NCBI GenBank assembly: GCA_037833965.1
Contig: AP031354.1
Coordinates: 23,104,001-23,168,000 of the forward strand
Source: Marchantia polymorpha subsp. ruderalis
Taxonomy: Eukaryota; Streptophyta; Marchantiopsida; Marchantiales; Marchantiaceae
DNA length: 64,000 nt
Direction of reading: 5' to 3'
Shown here in pieces: positions 49,781 to 62,524 of the stretch. Positions within the stretch are counted from its first letter, which is position 1. Each line of letters opens with the position of its first letter. The translations under genes were made by a program, and so were the position numbers. The notes beneath the pieces were generated by a model. That model searched no databases, was not told the origin of the DNA, and saw nothing but the letters and a program-made list of their open reading frames with translations.

Positions 49781-52256
49781 GACAAGTTTAGTTCATATGA
49801 TTTTTATGATCATAAATTGAAGCATTTTCATAATAGTTTAAGATTTCTAAACGATTTATCATTTGCACTTGAAGATACTTAATGCTGAACTGTTTATTAT
49901 GGTTATTATTTGTATTTTTTTAATTAAATTTTTATAAATTTTATTTTATTATTAAGAAGTGAATTGATTTTCAATTTTTATTTTGCTGCTTTGTTTTTTG
50001 AAATTCCTACACGTAAATATATTTGTATGTACTGTTCATTCATTATATGTGGAATTTGTTGATATATTGAAATACTAGAAGTAAATTTGAATAAATTGTA
50101 AATCTATTATGCCACTTTTCATCATACTCGATAGAGATTTTAGTCAACTGAATATATTGCATGATTTTGTCCAGGTTTAAAAAGTTTGAATAAAATCATT
50201 TTGAAATATTTATTTGATTGGAGAAATAAATAACCAAAATTGCGAAAATAATTTAAGTATGTAACATTGCTGGTTGTCTAACTAGTGTATATAATATTGT
50301 GAAACGTGGTACAAGAGTTTGATTTTTAAAACTCATGTGTGATTGATATTTTTTTCTTTTACTATTATGTGAAAGTATGTAATTTCATAAATATTTGAAC
50401 CTGCAGCATTCTTTATTACAATTATTAACAACAAATGTTTCAAGAGTAACACATTTTATAATATTGGCACACGTTATATTACTGAATTATAAATGACGAT
50501 TTTTAACAATTAAAAAGTGTATGGATATAAAATCTGGATGTTTTATAGCTGTGATATCATTGTGCAGGGTGAGGATTGGCTTTATAGTGATACTGAATTT
50601 ACAGTATCAAGTGAATTTGAAATTTATAGTTGCCATCCTTTCTTAAATGTATTATTTTAGTCAAGTTTGAAGCTTTTAAGATTGTATGCTGAAGAAGGAT
50701 GTAGTGCAGGAACTCTAGGACACTATTTCATATAGAAGCCTAGTACATGGTTTTAAAATCGGTGGGCTACTTTCATGGATTTTTGTTTAGAGTTGGATGT
50801 AGTCAAATGAGATTTGATACTGAATCTTTAAGAAAACAACGGGAGATTAGGTTTATGCCATTCAATGACTTCGTTTATAACTAGCTGTGACCTTTTTTCT
50901 ATGCGGGTTCATCACAGTTGTAGGTCCATATATCTCCCACACGATTTATTCGATCACATAATTGTAGTCACAAGCTTGACCTAAGAGGTTGTTTTCTCTA
51001 AATGTTAAGAGATCTCTAAATGCAGAGATGTTGAAACACAAACGATGTTTGCTGCACAGTTTATGTGCGTTATATGGGATTAAGACGGCGAATCTGCTCA
51101 TGTCTATAGAGTTAAACTAGTCTGAAATCTCTTCAAGAATTCAGCGAGTCTCTAGTTGTATGAAACAAAAAAATCAAACATCCTTGCGGAGGATTAGCTA
51201 TTGGAAATGTAAATTTCGGAGTTTATAACATAGCGATTCGTCGTCAATGCACGGGGCATGTTAATGAATATCACAGTATTATCAATCTCAGCAGTCCATC
51301 ATATGACCTAAAACGTGGAAGTACATGTGGATGTGAAAGAGAAAGTGCAAGAGCCGAAGGGAAATCGAGTCAAATAAAAAAGATGGAAGGGAACACGCCG
51401 TCAAGTCGAGAACCGTCAATACACGAAGTCGCAGAGTAAGGCACAACATATGCACAAATTTGAGAATGAGTTCCTTCCAGAGATCTCAAGCGGGTCCTTC
51501 ATTTTGATCTATTTTCAAAAAATCGAGAAAAGAAACGTAGATCGTGGTCACAATCTGTGAGGTCAAGTATAGACGGAAATGTCACTCACGAGGTCATACA
51601 TGAAAGAGTTCCTCGTGATAAAAGTCATATCTTTCGGAATTTAGTCTCGTGAGATAATGAACTTTCTGTTCTGGCACTGAGGTATGGAAGTCCCTTCGTC
51701 ACAATAGAAAAGACCAATTCTTTCCACAACACTATGACTTTGTGCGATTCCGTGGTTATGAAAGTCAACTACCCCTACTTTTAAATCCATAGCCGGACAA
51801 CTACAACGACAACCCTCGAGTGTTACTGCCACACGAATTTAAAAGATCGAAGGCACGATTGTGGAGGAGGTCCGAGGATAAGCATTACGCAACAGCATAA
51901 TCCCCAATCCAGCGATTTGTCTTGACCACAAACGTGGAGACCTCAAATGTTGGCCACCGAAGGGCAGGAGGTGAAATGCCGAAGCTCAGATGAAGGAAGC
52001 AAACCGAAGTCACGCCCTAGATGCTACAGAAAGAGGGAAAACTGCTGGAGATTGAGAAATGCATTGATTTCGCATGTCGAGGACAGAAAGGGCGAGGGAC
52101 AGATGTACGTGTATTTGACCTTAGAACTCGAGCAGAGACAGGTCTGAGGAGAAGAGCATGCAACTATGGGAGGGAGATCCGGGCAGAGAAAAATCTTATC
52201 CCTGAGAAAAATGTGATGGAAGAAAGGAGGAGGGGATGAGCAGCGCCAGGACGGGC
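49781..52256. other. AT-rich intergenic DNA grading into the RING-gene upstream region
   Basis: AT-rich to about 51.2 kb, then progressively G/A-richer on the plus strand. No gene is supported. The 160-codon minus-strand frame at 52024-52506 lacks any recognisable domain and lies opposite purine-rich sequence. Confidence 0.5.
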
Positions 52257-52264
52257 TATTTATA
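52257..52264 (+). promoter_or_regulatory. Candidate TATA box upstream of the RING-H2 gene
   Basis: TATTTATA sits at the boundary where the plus strand becomes strongly purine-rich. If used, the RING-H2 transcript would have a leader of about 1.45 kb, or a spliced leader. The match is generic, so confidence is low. Confidence 0.3.
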
Positions 52265-52599
52265 CAAAGGCAAGAAAAGGCAGGAGGGAGGATGATGGGA
52301 ACACTGACAGGTCGGGCAAATCGGGCTGCGACGAAAAAGTGTGAGAGGCATTGGAGAGGCCTGGGGCGAATGGGACGGGCGCGGGCTAATATCTGGAAAT
52401 GCTTAACAATAAGGCAAGTACAGGTGTCAAGAACAGGGGAAGTCGGGCTACGGGCTCGCCAAGATTTCCTGTTGCAACTGCGCTGCGTGGCAGCAGCTGC
52501 ACACAAAGACCGGAATTAATGTGTATACAAAATCCACGAAGTCTGGGTCACAAGCAAGGGCCCGAGCTGGGCAGCCGCGGGGCAGGGCGGGGCAGGGCC

Positions 52600-53752
52600 G
52601 AGAAAGAGGGGCAGAGGAGGAGGAGGAGGAGGAGGGCAGTCAGGGCAGGCAGGCAGGGCTCTGCTCTGCTCTGCTGGAGCTGGAGCGCGGGCACGGGGGC
52701 AGCAATCGAGCGCAGGGCACGCGCGGGTGGTGGTGGGGTGATGGGGTCATGAAGTGCCGCAAGTGCAGCTGGGCTGCTGCCCCTTTCTCTCTCCCTCTCT
52801 CTCTCTTTTCTCTCTCCCCTGCCCTGGCCCTGTGCTGCCCGGGGCCGGTCCGCTGGTCTTCGCGAGAGCTTGTAGCTCCGTTGCCCGGTCCCGCCCCGCG
52901 CTCCGCTCTTCGTCCTCGTTGCTCGTGTCGCTGCGTGCGTCAAGGAGAGAGGGACGCTTTCCCTCGGACACTCGCAGGCACACAGAGAGAGCGAGCGAGA
53001 GAGAGAGAGGGAGGGAGAGAGAGAGAGAGACGTCCTCTCGGAGAGGACCAGAACAGGGAGGAAGGGTCCGCGAGAGGCAGGCGAGCGAGAGAGAGAGAGA
53101 GCGTGTGCGTGCGTAGGGAGGGAGGGAGGGAGGGAGTGAGTGGAGTGGTCGTCGGTGCCGTCCATCGCTGGGAGTAGTTCTGGACGGGATGACAGCAGGG
53201 AGGAGAACTCGAGGGGGAGGAGGGTAGGAGGAGGAGGAGGAGGAGGTGGTGGAATTGACGAGGTCAGGGCTCGGAGCAAGCAGGAATTGGAGCGAGTGAG
53301 CGGGGGATTGTGTGTCTGATTGGGTCGAGGAGTGAGAGGAGAGGAGGAGAAGGCCGAGGGGGAGACGAGGACGCGGACGAGGTCGATGTGTTGCTGCTGG
53401 TTGTGAGCGCGGAGAGGAAGAGGAAGAGGAGGAAGAGGGCGAGCGAGAGTTGCGGTTGGTTTGATGACGGCCGGTGCTTGAGGAGTTGTTAGGCGACCAA
53501 GTGCTCGGGGAGGCCGACGGTTGTGCTCGTGCTCGTGCTGGGTCGTGTGCTGGGAGGGAGAGCGGACGAGGAGAGAGAGCAGAGCGAGCGATTGGATTGC
53601 AGCGCGACGAGAGAAGGTGACAGGAACGGCGACAGGCGCCCGGAGGAGGGAAGGGACCGCAAGGGAAGGTAGGGGCGAGCGAGCGAGCGAGTGGCGGGAG
53701 GGCGGGGCGGGGGAGAGGAGAAGACGCTAGAGGCAGGAGAAAGCCGAGTGGG
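52600..53752 (+). promoter_or_regulatory. Purine-rich leader/promoter block with GA and GGA microsatellites
   Basis: The plus strand is strongly enriched in G and A, with (GGA)n at 52613-52636 and 53221-53246, GA runs at about 52985-53030 and 53086-53100, and GGGA repeats near 53116-53135. It directly precedes the RING-H2 start codon. A four-codon upstream ORF (ATG GGG TCA TGA) is at 52741-52752. Very long opposite-strand frames rich in Ser, Pro and Leu (up to 382 codons) are artefacts of this low complexity. GAGA-type sequences are typical of plant promoters and leaders that recruit BPC/GAGA-binding factors. Confidence 0.6.
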
Positions 53753-56700
53753 ATGCAAGCGACTTCGCCGGCCTCGGAGATGACGGACGCGCGGTTGACG
53801 TCCGCGGCCGCGTTCGTCGAAGGAGGCGTGCAGGATGCCTGCGACGATGCGTGCTCAATCTGTCTGGAGAACTTCTGCGAGAACGATCCTGCCACGGTTC
53901 ACTTTTGCCACCCCTATACGCGAGAAATTTGCATCCGCTTCGCAATTTTGCATCCTCTTCTTGTCTCGTGTGTGTACCTTATTTTCTTCGGTCGCGATTA
54001 AGGTCTTGTGGAGGTTCATCGACGCAGTCACTCGGGCTCTCGACCGAATCTAAGCCTCCCCGAGTCTTCCACGATGCATTACTCGGCTACTAAATACCAA
54101 CCGGAGGCTCTGAATGGATAGTGAGGCCTACCGTAACTCGTCCTTGATTTGCTTCGTTGAAGATGCGAGCCTGATACTGAACACGCTTGGCTTCATGGGT
54201 CTTCAATCTCTGTCTTCGACTCAGCTGGGCTCTTGCATGCTCGGGACAAGCTTGATATGTCCATAAAGCTGTTCTGGGTCTATCTCCGCTGGGTTTTTAA
54301 GTTTTTATCGGCGAGTTAAATGATGTGGAAACTTCATTTGCATGAACTGTTTCGGACGACTACGGGACTTATTGTCAGTCCACCATGGGCTCTACAACGA
54401 TGGTTTGTGCTTTGTGGACTAGCATCGAAACTCGAGTTGGAACTCACTCGCTCACTAACTTCCTGTTCTTTGATGCAACAGATCACCAATTGCAAGCACG
54501 AGTATCACCTTCAATGTATTCTTGAGTGGTAAGCCATATGATTTCAGTCATATCTTCGTTAAAAGCCAGTAATGAATGTTTCCCTAGCTGTTTATGATAC
54601 ATGTAATCTGGTGAAGCTCGCAAGTTCATTTTGCTGGTGGCTTTTTCCCTTTCTTCAAGTATGCTACACCGGAATGATATTTTGCCTTCCGTTTGTCGGA
54701 TTTTTGTCGAGGTAGGTACAGTCTCTGTGCGTTCTTGCAAGTGAGGAGTTTTGTTGTAATAGAAATTTCTCTGAACCGCGTATCGTGTGTGGTTCGTTTG
54801 GGCAGGTCTCAACGTAGCAAGGAGTGTCCCATGTGTTGGCAGCCGCTCAGCCTTAAAGATCCCGACAGGCAAGCGCTCTGGGATTGAGTTCTGGGGCGAT
54901 GCTACAAGCGGCTCAAACTAGTTCGAATTGTGTGAATTTCATGCCATGAAGGAGCAATTCAAGTGCTCATAATCTTACTACTTCAGTGCCATGTTTGTGT
55001 GTCCTTGCAGCCAAGCTCTTCTTGCTGCTTCCGAACAGGAGAGGTTAATGCGTCGACAAAGATCATCTCCCTTTTATCAGCGTTCTCCACTGGATGACAC
55101 AGAGTTCCACAGAGTACGTCTGACTCCTCATCTTAGCCTCGATTGACATAAGTTTGTTATATTTAGAGACCCTTTTGTATGTGAACTGTCAGTTAGAATC
55201 CGCTCCATTTTGAGGTTATCCTAACTAATCTTTGTACCTCTGCGTGAACTGTCTGCAACTGAGAAGGCTGCAGACGAGGGTCATTCTGGTGTCCCGTGTT
55301 GGGAGCGAATGGCTGAGAGTTGCTCATATTCTTACAGATTCTTAGAACTCCCCTCAGGACGAGGATTGACTTTTCTACTGTGTGTATGATACAGTTCGCA
55401 TCCTCTTACGGAGATGACTCGGACTTGGAAGATCGCATCATGCAGCATTTGGCTGCCGCAGCAATGGGACGAGCTCAGCAGTTTGCCAGAAGGGGCGAGC
55501 CTTTGCGCTTTAGGCCTTCCTCTGGTCAAGGACACCCACACTTCATGATCGTACCTGCTCATTCAAACACATCACCCAACCATCTAGCGAATTCTTTAGC
55601 TTCTACAGGGGGAAGTGTTTCTCCAACATCGTCGACTACCCCACCCGATGTGATTAGTTTGGGCAGTAGTCCTGATCAAGCTCCGGCCGGTCAAAACACT
55701 CCCACATATGGCCGGTCTGTTTCGGAGCCATTGCGAGGATCAAGAAGCGTGGAGAGTAGTTCTATGGATTCGTATTCTCTCAGGTTCGAATCAACTAGCA
55801 CAGAAAGCTCACTTGAAGCCTGAAAATATTCGGGTCCGTCTTTTATTTGAAAGGTCCGATATCTAGAGATGAGATACTTGATATTTAAGTCTAATTTTGT
55901 GTACACACTGTTGTTTGGAGTTCAGGCAGCGAGCTCTGTTGGAGCCTGTGGAGGAGAGCCAGCAAGGGACGTCATCTTCAGAGCTTCAGTCGTTTTCGGA
56001 GTCCTTCAAGTCCCGAATTGCTGCAGCTTCATCAAGGTACGAAGACCTCCGTCATGGAGAGGTACAGCGGTTGATGACATTGTCGCTCTTGATTGAAGCA
56101 GTTGGCAGTTAACATTTTTCTGTGGCCACAGAAGACCTTTCTAGACTCAGATTCAATCGGAATGCCTGCTGCTGGTTTGCAGATACAGGGAATCTTTGAC
56201 GAAGACTACTAGAGGTTTCCGCGAGCGACTTCGAGTACGAAACGGTGCGATGGCGGATTTGGGCGCCCGTGCTCGTGAAGTGAGTGCTGGTGTTGTCCGA
56301 GCTTTGGAACGAATATCACTTGAATCAGCTGATAAGAATAGAGACAACATCAATGCCCCGAACTCGAGTGCTGGTATAGACACGCAAGTAGGCACCACCT
56401 TGAACCAGTCAGGAACCTCTCGTGTGTCAGATGGGAGTGAAGGCCAAGAGTGCTCTTCAAGCTCATCGGGAGCAAATGTGCATGCCGGTAGTGTGACTGC
56501 AAGTTCAAGCAGAGTTGCTCCTCAGCCTAGCGGTGTTGAAGCCAGTCATAGTGTAGGGAGCACACCTGCAAAGGTCAGTTGCTACCAGTCTGTTTGCTAC
56601 ACCATATCATTCAAAAGAAGAAGCCCCTCGTCATCATCATAGGTTTCTAACACGTTAACGAAATAGAACGAAGCCGCTGTGATTGGTCGATATGGTCTGA

Positions 56701-57555
56701 CGTAGAGGTGCCTACTAGTGTTGACCCCGTCTGTTCATTTTTGCTGAACTTCTTTGGTATGAAGCTGAATACTTCAATTCGTCGACTAGAAGCATATGAA
56801 CAGCCTCCCTGCTGCCTGATTAGCAGTGATCTGTAGAAATTCACATCCAGAGAATGAGCTCTAAGCCTCACTTGGCCTTGGTGAGGGTTAAAAAAATAGA
56901 AGCCTTTTGCTCCTACTGACGCGGAGCACAAGCTGACTTGCCACTCGGTTGATGCCTAGCTTAGGTGGGGGAGTTTCGTGGTCATCCCACTGCAATAATG
57001 ATAGATCCAACTTTCCCTTGAGATTGTGTGCGGTGTGCTCACAGGGTCGTCGTCAGACGAGCCTTTGCTTGACTTCTGTTGACCTAATGAAATCAATAAC
57101 GTGTATCTTTCTCTGTTACACACCCCATTACTTGTCAATTCAATAAAGCGCAGGATGCATTTACGTAGATCTGTGTCCATTGGGTAGCAAGCTGCTTCGG
57201 TGGATTTGATTTGATTTGGTGTAAAGTTGCTCTTCTCAGCCCTTTGTCGTGCCACCTTAGAATTTCTTCCAGTACTTCGGGAGTTTGACTGGCTTGTCCC
57301 TGAGATAACTCTTCTGCATGTTGTTTGGGGAGCTCACGACTTTGAAAATTGACACGGCGGGATAGTTCAACTTGAAATCCTCTGCTTCTTGCTAAAGAGC
57401 CGATATAAGGTCGTAGCTGGCAGTTGTTGAGGCTTCTGACGGTACGAGTTTTTGATGAGACGACCTGACTTGTGCAGGCGCAGGGCAATGAGGAGACTAG
57501 TAACCATGGACATGATCTCCAGCAGACACCTGCTGCTGGTCCTTTACCTGTATGA
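53753..57555 (+). CDS. RING-H2 E3 ubiquitin ligase, RHF1A/RHF2A-like
   Basis: Eight coding exons (53753-53896, 54482-54528, 54806-54868, 55011-55113, 55395-55783, 55926-56036, 56183-56573, 57478-57555) join in frame to 441 residues. The RING-H2 finger has all eight zinc ligands: C34, C37, C52, H54, H57, C60, C71, C74 (DDACSICLENFCENDPAT, NCKHEYHLQCILEW, ECPMCWQPL). Right after it is SLKDPDSQALLAASEQERLM, the block that marks plant RHF proteins. The middle is Ser/Pro-rich; residues about 286-335 (RYRESLTKTTRGFRERLRVR, MADLGARAREVSAGV) match the conserved C-terminal region of RHF2A. Arabidopsis RHF1A and RHF2A ubiquitinate the CDK inhibitor ICK4/KRP6 during gametophyte development (established for Arabidopsis; inferred here). 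Intron 3 (54869-55010) begins with GC, not GT. Intron 7 is 904 bp. A second in-frame Met at codon 10 is a possible alternative start. Confidence 0.93.
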
Positions 57556-60362
57556 GTAATTTTGCCCGGAGTGTGTCCATCTTTGGTTAAAAGAAGGGCA
57601 TATTATCGTGTGCCGCAAGTCGTTTATCGCGTAAGCTGCATTGAGGTCCTTGGAGGTTGCTGCTTTTCTTCAATAAAATAACTCTAGTAGAACTAATATC
57701 AAAACAAAAGGGCTGTCATGAATACTAAGATGTAAATCGCAAATTATAAAAGTATTGTAGAGGTGTACGGTAGAGATGGTCTTTGAATTAGCTTCTGTCA
57801 GGAGTTTCGAAACTTTTCAACTCGTTTCTGGGAGGAAACGTGAAGTCTTGAGCCTCGAATTGACCATCTCACCTTAATCTAGGCTGTATACTTGAGAACA
57901 ATTAGGAAAGAAGATATGTGTGCGTATGAGTTTCGCACATGTGGTGAAAATGCTTAATAGAATGGGTATTGCTGTAGCCATCTCCTCGGCAGATAAGAAG
58001 CGTTTGCAGAGGAAGGGGGTATCTGATAGTCACATCAACAAGCCAAAGCTGGTTGTCAGTTGAGAAGTGATGATCGTTTGAAAGTCATAGGGAGGAGGGT
58101 CACCATTAACTAGTGACCTGAAGTTCAAGGCATGTGTGAAGGAGAGTTCTGTACCTGTGTTATCAGAGACAAACAATGTTAATAGTGGTCTCAACTTCGC
58201 CATACGTTAGAACTCGAGTACGACTGCGTCCAAGGAGTGGACACTACTTTCATAGGTTTGAGAGTCGTTCGGTTGGAAGTGGATGCTCCTAGTCCGTATG
58301 ACCCGAGCTTGTTGATGGGAGTATGGTGAAAAGCAGCAGACATCGCCGGAACTTGACGTGGAGGAAGCAAAGTTCCTATCTCTTGTATATAGCTCCGTAG
58401 ACCATCATAGTTTTGTTCTCTCTAGCTTTTTTGGAGGACGAGATTGTCGCACTCAAGTGCCACTTTAGGAAGTGGAGAGAGAGGTTGCCGTCCGTCAACT
58501 TTGGATGCTGAATGGTGCTCTTAAAGGGCTTCCAGGTTCCGTGCAGACAGCTTGTCATGTCTTGTCTTGTCTTCTGGGTTTAATCCTGCTCAGTGCATGT
58601 GAGTTGGTGATCAGCTTTTTATCCACCTTGGTATTGATTGAACCAGCACAATTTCATCACGTGATTGTTTTGAAAGCCTATTATGGCCAGGTCATGGCAC
58701 AGTATTTCGATATTCCTGATATATATATGCAATGTATTCTTAAAGTGGAACGATTCTGTCTCATCAGTTTTCGGTGTAAGCGTTTCGTAGCAATATAATT
58801 AGCATATGCCCTACACTAAGGTATCTGATTGTTCTGCTGCTCCCTGTCTACTTCAATATATTGAGGATTCATTTAAAACCAATTATCCTAATGCTTGTAT
58901 CATCTGCGAGAAGTAGACAATTGTAAAGTGAAATGTCTTTTATGGTCTCATCTGTGTCGCACGGTCGGTAATGCTTCCGAACCGCCTTTGGATACGTACC
59001 TAACAGCAACAGCAGCTTTCTGATATTCTGTCAGTCCTTCCGTAGCGCATTGTCATCAAGGAAGGCGAAGGGACCCATACGGTCTGAGTTGTTCTGGTTT
59101 TGTTGGATCGCCTGAGATGAAACTGGACAACAGTTCAGGAGTAATCTGAGCCTGCACTGCCCTGTGGAACTTATCCAAGTGCATGACGTTTTACTGCAGA
59201 TATAGTGGAAAACAAGTAACCCCGCACGTATGGGGAGCTGGCATCACGCTTCAGTACTAACAACGCGTATGAGTGGAAATGAAGTTGAATTCGACTCGGA
59301 ATAGAACCCGAGGGAATGTACTCAATGTAGATTACCGAGACTTGTCGACTGGAAGACGGAATCACTGTAAGCTGGATGGTGAAATTTTCAGAGCAAAAGC
59401 AGCTTGCCTGTCACATTTAGTACTGGTCCTAACATGGTTGACACGTCGCCAGCGTGGTGGTATACGTCAGGTAAGCGTTCTCCCAATTAGTCGGTCTTTG
59501 GTAGTTAGAGGTGTCGTTGCTGTTACGTCAGAACAGAACGCTCGGATCAGTCTGAATATAAGAGACTGTCGACGCAAGCCTGCAAAATACGTGGTCAACA
59601 AGTGCGTGAGTGAAACCAGTCACGGATCGCCAGGAAAGTGGAAGAAAACTGAACTATGGCAGAACAAGGCGAACCATGTGCAGTTGTGAGTGACCTGGTT
59701 TCATGTAATGAGCTGGGACGAAAACAAAAGGGACTGAGAATCGAAAGATCTGACTTTAGTTCTCGCTTTGAACTTCAAGAAGTTTAGCAGGGACGACACT
59801 TAAGGTTTGGTACAGTGATGAATAAACCTGGCTCTTGACTTGAGAATCTGTCAGAAGTAAACAATTTAGTCTTGTGAAATAGGAAATATAAATCGACAGT
59901 GAGAGATCAATCACAGTCCCATTACTGGAGTGTAAGGTATGATGCACTGTGGATCAATGTCTGAGAGCCATTACCACCCTTGTTCCAGGAGAATAAAATA
60001 TAAAATATTACTGAACAATGGCTGACACGAGAATTAAGGAATGCAGTTTGATCGTAAGAAAAATGATATGTTCCATCTAACATCTTGAGGATAGATTGTC
60101 ATGGATGGAAACTTCCATCCCTCTGATTGAACAGACATGTGTTTTTCTTTCATTTTTTCATGTTTAATGATTACAGTTTTGATACAGTACGTAAAATAAG
60201 ATATAACTTTTCTCGATTTTAGGTAATCTTCGATATATCTGATTTTTTGTGTGAACGTGTACTCCTTTCAAAGGATATTCTCCAGAGTCATGCGGTGATA
60301 TCTACGACACCAGCAATCTTTTGTTGGCGTCGAACCACGTTTTTTTTCCCTCGAATCTGCAT
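57556..60362. other. Intergenic: 3' flank of the RING-H2 gene and unassigned DNA
   Basis: AATAAA occurs at about 57672, some 115 bp after the stop, and is a candidate polyadenylation signal. The rest is of intermediate composition with small frames (for example 59273-59689, 138 codons) that show no recognisable domain. No gene is supported. Confidence 0.5.
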
Positions 60363-60363
60363 G

Positions 60364-60472
60364 AATTTGTGCTGTGTGAATTCTCGTGAATTTCACTCAC
60401 AATTTAGTTTCAGAGCTAATTTGTGCTGTGTGAATTCTCGTGAATTTTCACTTACAATTTGGTTTCAGAGCT
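60364..60472. repeat. 54-bp tandem duplication
   Basis: Two copies of a unit that begins aatttgtgctgtgtgaattc (60364 and 60418) differ at only a few positions, including one inserted T in the second copy. It lies immediately beside the 3' edge of the LRR pseudogene. Confidence 0.85.
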
Positions 60473-60494
60473 AAAATACCGTTGAGATAGTTAT

Positions 60495-61440
60495 CAGAGA
60501 GCCTACAGTTGGCCGAACTCGGGAGGAATGATGCCAGTGCATTGATTGCTTTTGACATCCAGTCGGCCCATATTCATCAAATTGCCCAAAGAACTCGTAG
60601 TTGGGTCGCTGAGTAGATTGTTGGCGAACTCCAACACGGTGAGATTTGTACAACTGCCCAGACCTGCCGGATAGTGTTAGTGAGCTGATTTTTAGAGAGT
60701 TGCAGTGTCCTCAGGTTTGTACAGTTGCTCAGAGTGGAAGGTCTTGAACCTGTGGCACGTCCACTCGGACCTTTAATGTGATGTAAGTACAGTACCGGTG
60801 ATCAGCAGACTCGTCAGCTGTTTAAATCTCGTCGGCTCAAGAGATATCCTTCCGATTAGTAGATTGGGTCCCACAATCAGATCCGTGAGAGGTTGACAAA
60901 GTCCTAGAGTATCTGGTATCGGGCCGGTCAAGTTGGTTCCGTGCAACCTTACAACCTTGAGCATTTGAATCTGTCCCTAATTCAGGTGGGATTTCTCCGT
61001 TGAGCCTGATGGAACTCAAGTCGAGATTGGTCAAGTTCAGGCAACGAGTTGCAATCGAAGTTGGTATCATAGAAGTGAGATTATTTTTAGACAGGTCCAA
61101 AAGATTGAGAATCGCCAATTCTCCCAATTCATGGGGAATCAAACCAACACGAATTCTTATCATTTAGTTAACTGATGAGAGACGAGAGCAGTTGCCCGAT
61201 GAGCGTGAAATAGCACCTTTGATGTCGTTGCCGTTCAAGTACAAGCATTCCAAGTTCACCAAGTTTCTTTGGTTATGGAGGGATAGATCCAACCATCATG
61301 TTGTTCGAAAGATGCAAATGCATCATAGGCGTGAACTCTTGCACAAAGAGTAGCAATTGACAATTTGTTGGAATGGATTTGGACTTGTCAAATAAGCGAG
61401 AGTGACTAGAATGTTTGAAGGAATGAGAAGACTCCAATGA
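60495..61440 (-). pseudogene. LRR receptor-like protein pseudogene (LRR part only)
   Basis: On the minus strand, leucine-rich repeats can be read in several frames. One frame (61163 downward) gives LGELAILNLLDLSKNNLTSM, then NLTNLDLSSIRLNGEIPPEL. Another (from 60964) gives LKVVRLHGTNLTGPIPDTLG and a degraded repeat. Further down come NLRTLQLSKNQLT and, in another frame, LTVLEFANN and QCTGIIPPEFGQL. The LxxLxLxxNxLxGxIP pattern is that of plant extracellular LRRs, as in receptor-like kinases. Frameshifts and stops break it, and there is no signal peptide, transmembrane segment or kinase domain in reach. It is a truncated relic, probably of a receptor kinase. Confidence 0.8.
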
Positions 61441-62457
61441 GACTCGTTAGTTTCCATCAGAAATTTATTTTGTTTCTATAGTATGTGTTAAACCACCTCT
61501 CATTGTTTGATTTCTTCAGTTTGCTACTTGCTACTCAAATTATATGGAAGGGTGTTATGCTCTAAGAATACTCTCCTGGTAACATCGTAAGTAGTTGATG
61601 ATGCTAAGGGAACAAGCTGGTTTGTTGTTGAATATGACTCCTTGGTGATAATAAGAAATTGCCTCTCCTACACTTGCAACAGATTTGGAAGAGTGAAACG
61701 CATTTGCAAAATCAAATGTTACATGTATTTTAGATATTAGTGTACACTTTCACTCTCATATTAGTTTTGGGTAACTTATTATAGTTATACAATATAAGTA
61801 TTCTTTAACATGTGAGTGTTCCAATCTCTCTAGTCATCAACACTCCAATGATAGTGAAGTTCACCTTTCTATTGATGAGTTTGCAATTTTCTATTGATAT
61901 TTTTTCACAAAATAAACTTTCTAAACTTACTTAAGATTTTTATCTTTTTGTTCCATTTGAAAAACTACTATAGTAGCATATGATAATTATCATCTAATTA
62001 ATATTTACCAAAATAAACTTTGGTGGGTTTGAATATTTCGCATTAGGTGAAAACATGACATTGGTTCATCCAAATTTCTAAAATTCTTATTCTTTCTAGA
62101 TTGAGATGACGATATGGCATTTGAGAACTTAGTACTTCTAAAACTTCCAATTGATACTAAATCAATTTTATTGGTTAAATTTAGTCCAATCATCATAGTT
62201 GGATTTAGTGAAAAATGAGTTTATGATAATAATTTTGTTTGTTATATTACTTCTACTTCATACATATAACAACAGGTTCTTAAAATTTCTAGAATGTTGT
62301 AATTGAAGAAAAAAAAAATTTAAATCAAATGATCATGAATCATTAGGTTGATCAAATGACACTATGTAGTTTGTATGGTGAGAAGACTACATTGAGAACA
62401 TTTAGTAAACTATTATATAAAGATAAAATCAAGTAATTTTTTACTTTGAATATATGA

Positions 62458-62502
62458 GAAATTTATAAGTCGTTGAGTGTAATTCAACGACTTATAAATT
62501 TC
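62458..62502. repeat. Perfect hairpin 1 (19-bp stem, loop GTGTAAT)
   Basis: Arms 62458-62476 (GAAATTTATAAGTCGTTGA) and 62484-62502 are perfectly complementary around a 7-nt loop. The inner part TTGA-GTGTAAT-TCAA is shared with hairpin 2, just 22 bp to the right. Confidence 0.9.
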
Positions 62503-62524
62503 AATTTCAAATAAATTTCAATAA

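Noticed and set aside
52548-53895. Two very long minus-strand open frames (243 and 382 codons) rich in Ser, Pro and Leu
   Set aside because: They lie opposite GA- and GGA-rich microsatellites and opposite the first exon of the RING-H2 gene; the composition alone removes stop codons. No domain is visible.
59273-59689. Plus-strand frame of 138 codons
   Set aside because: Its peptide has no recognisable motif, and no splice-compatible neighbours extend it.
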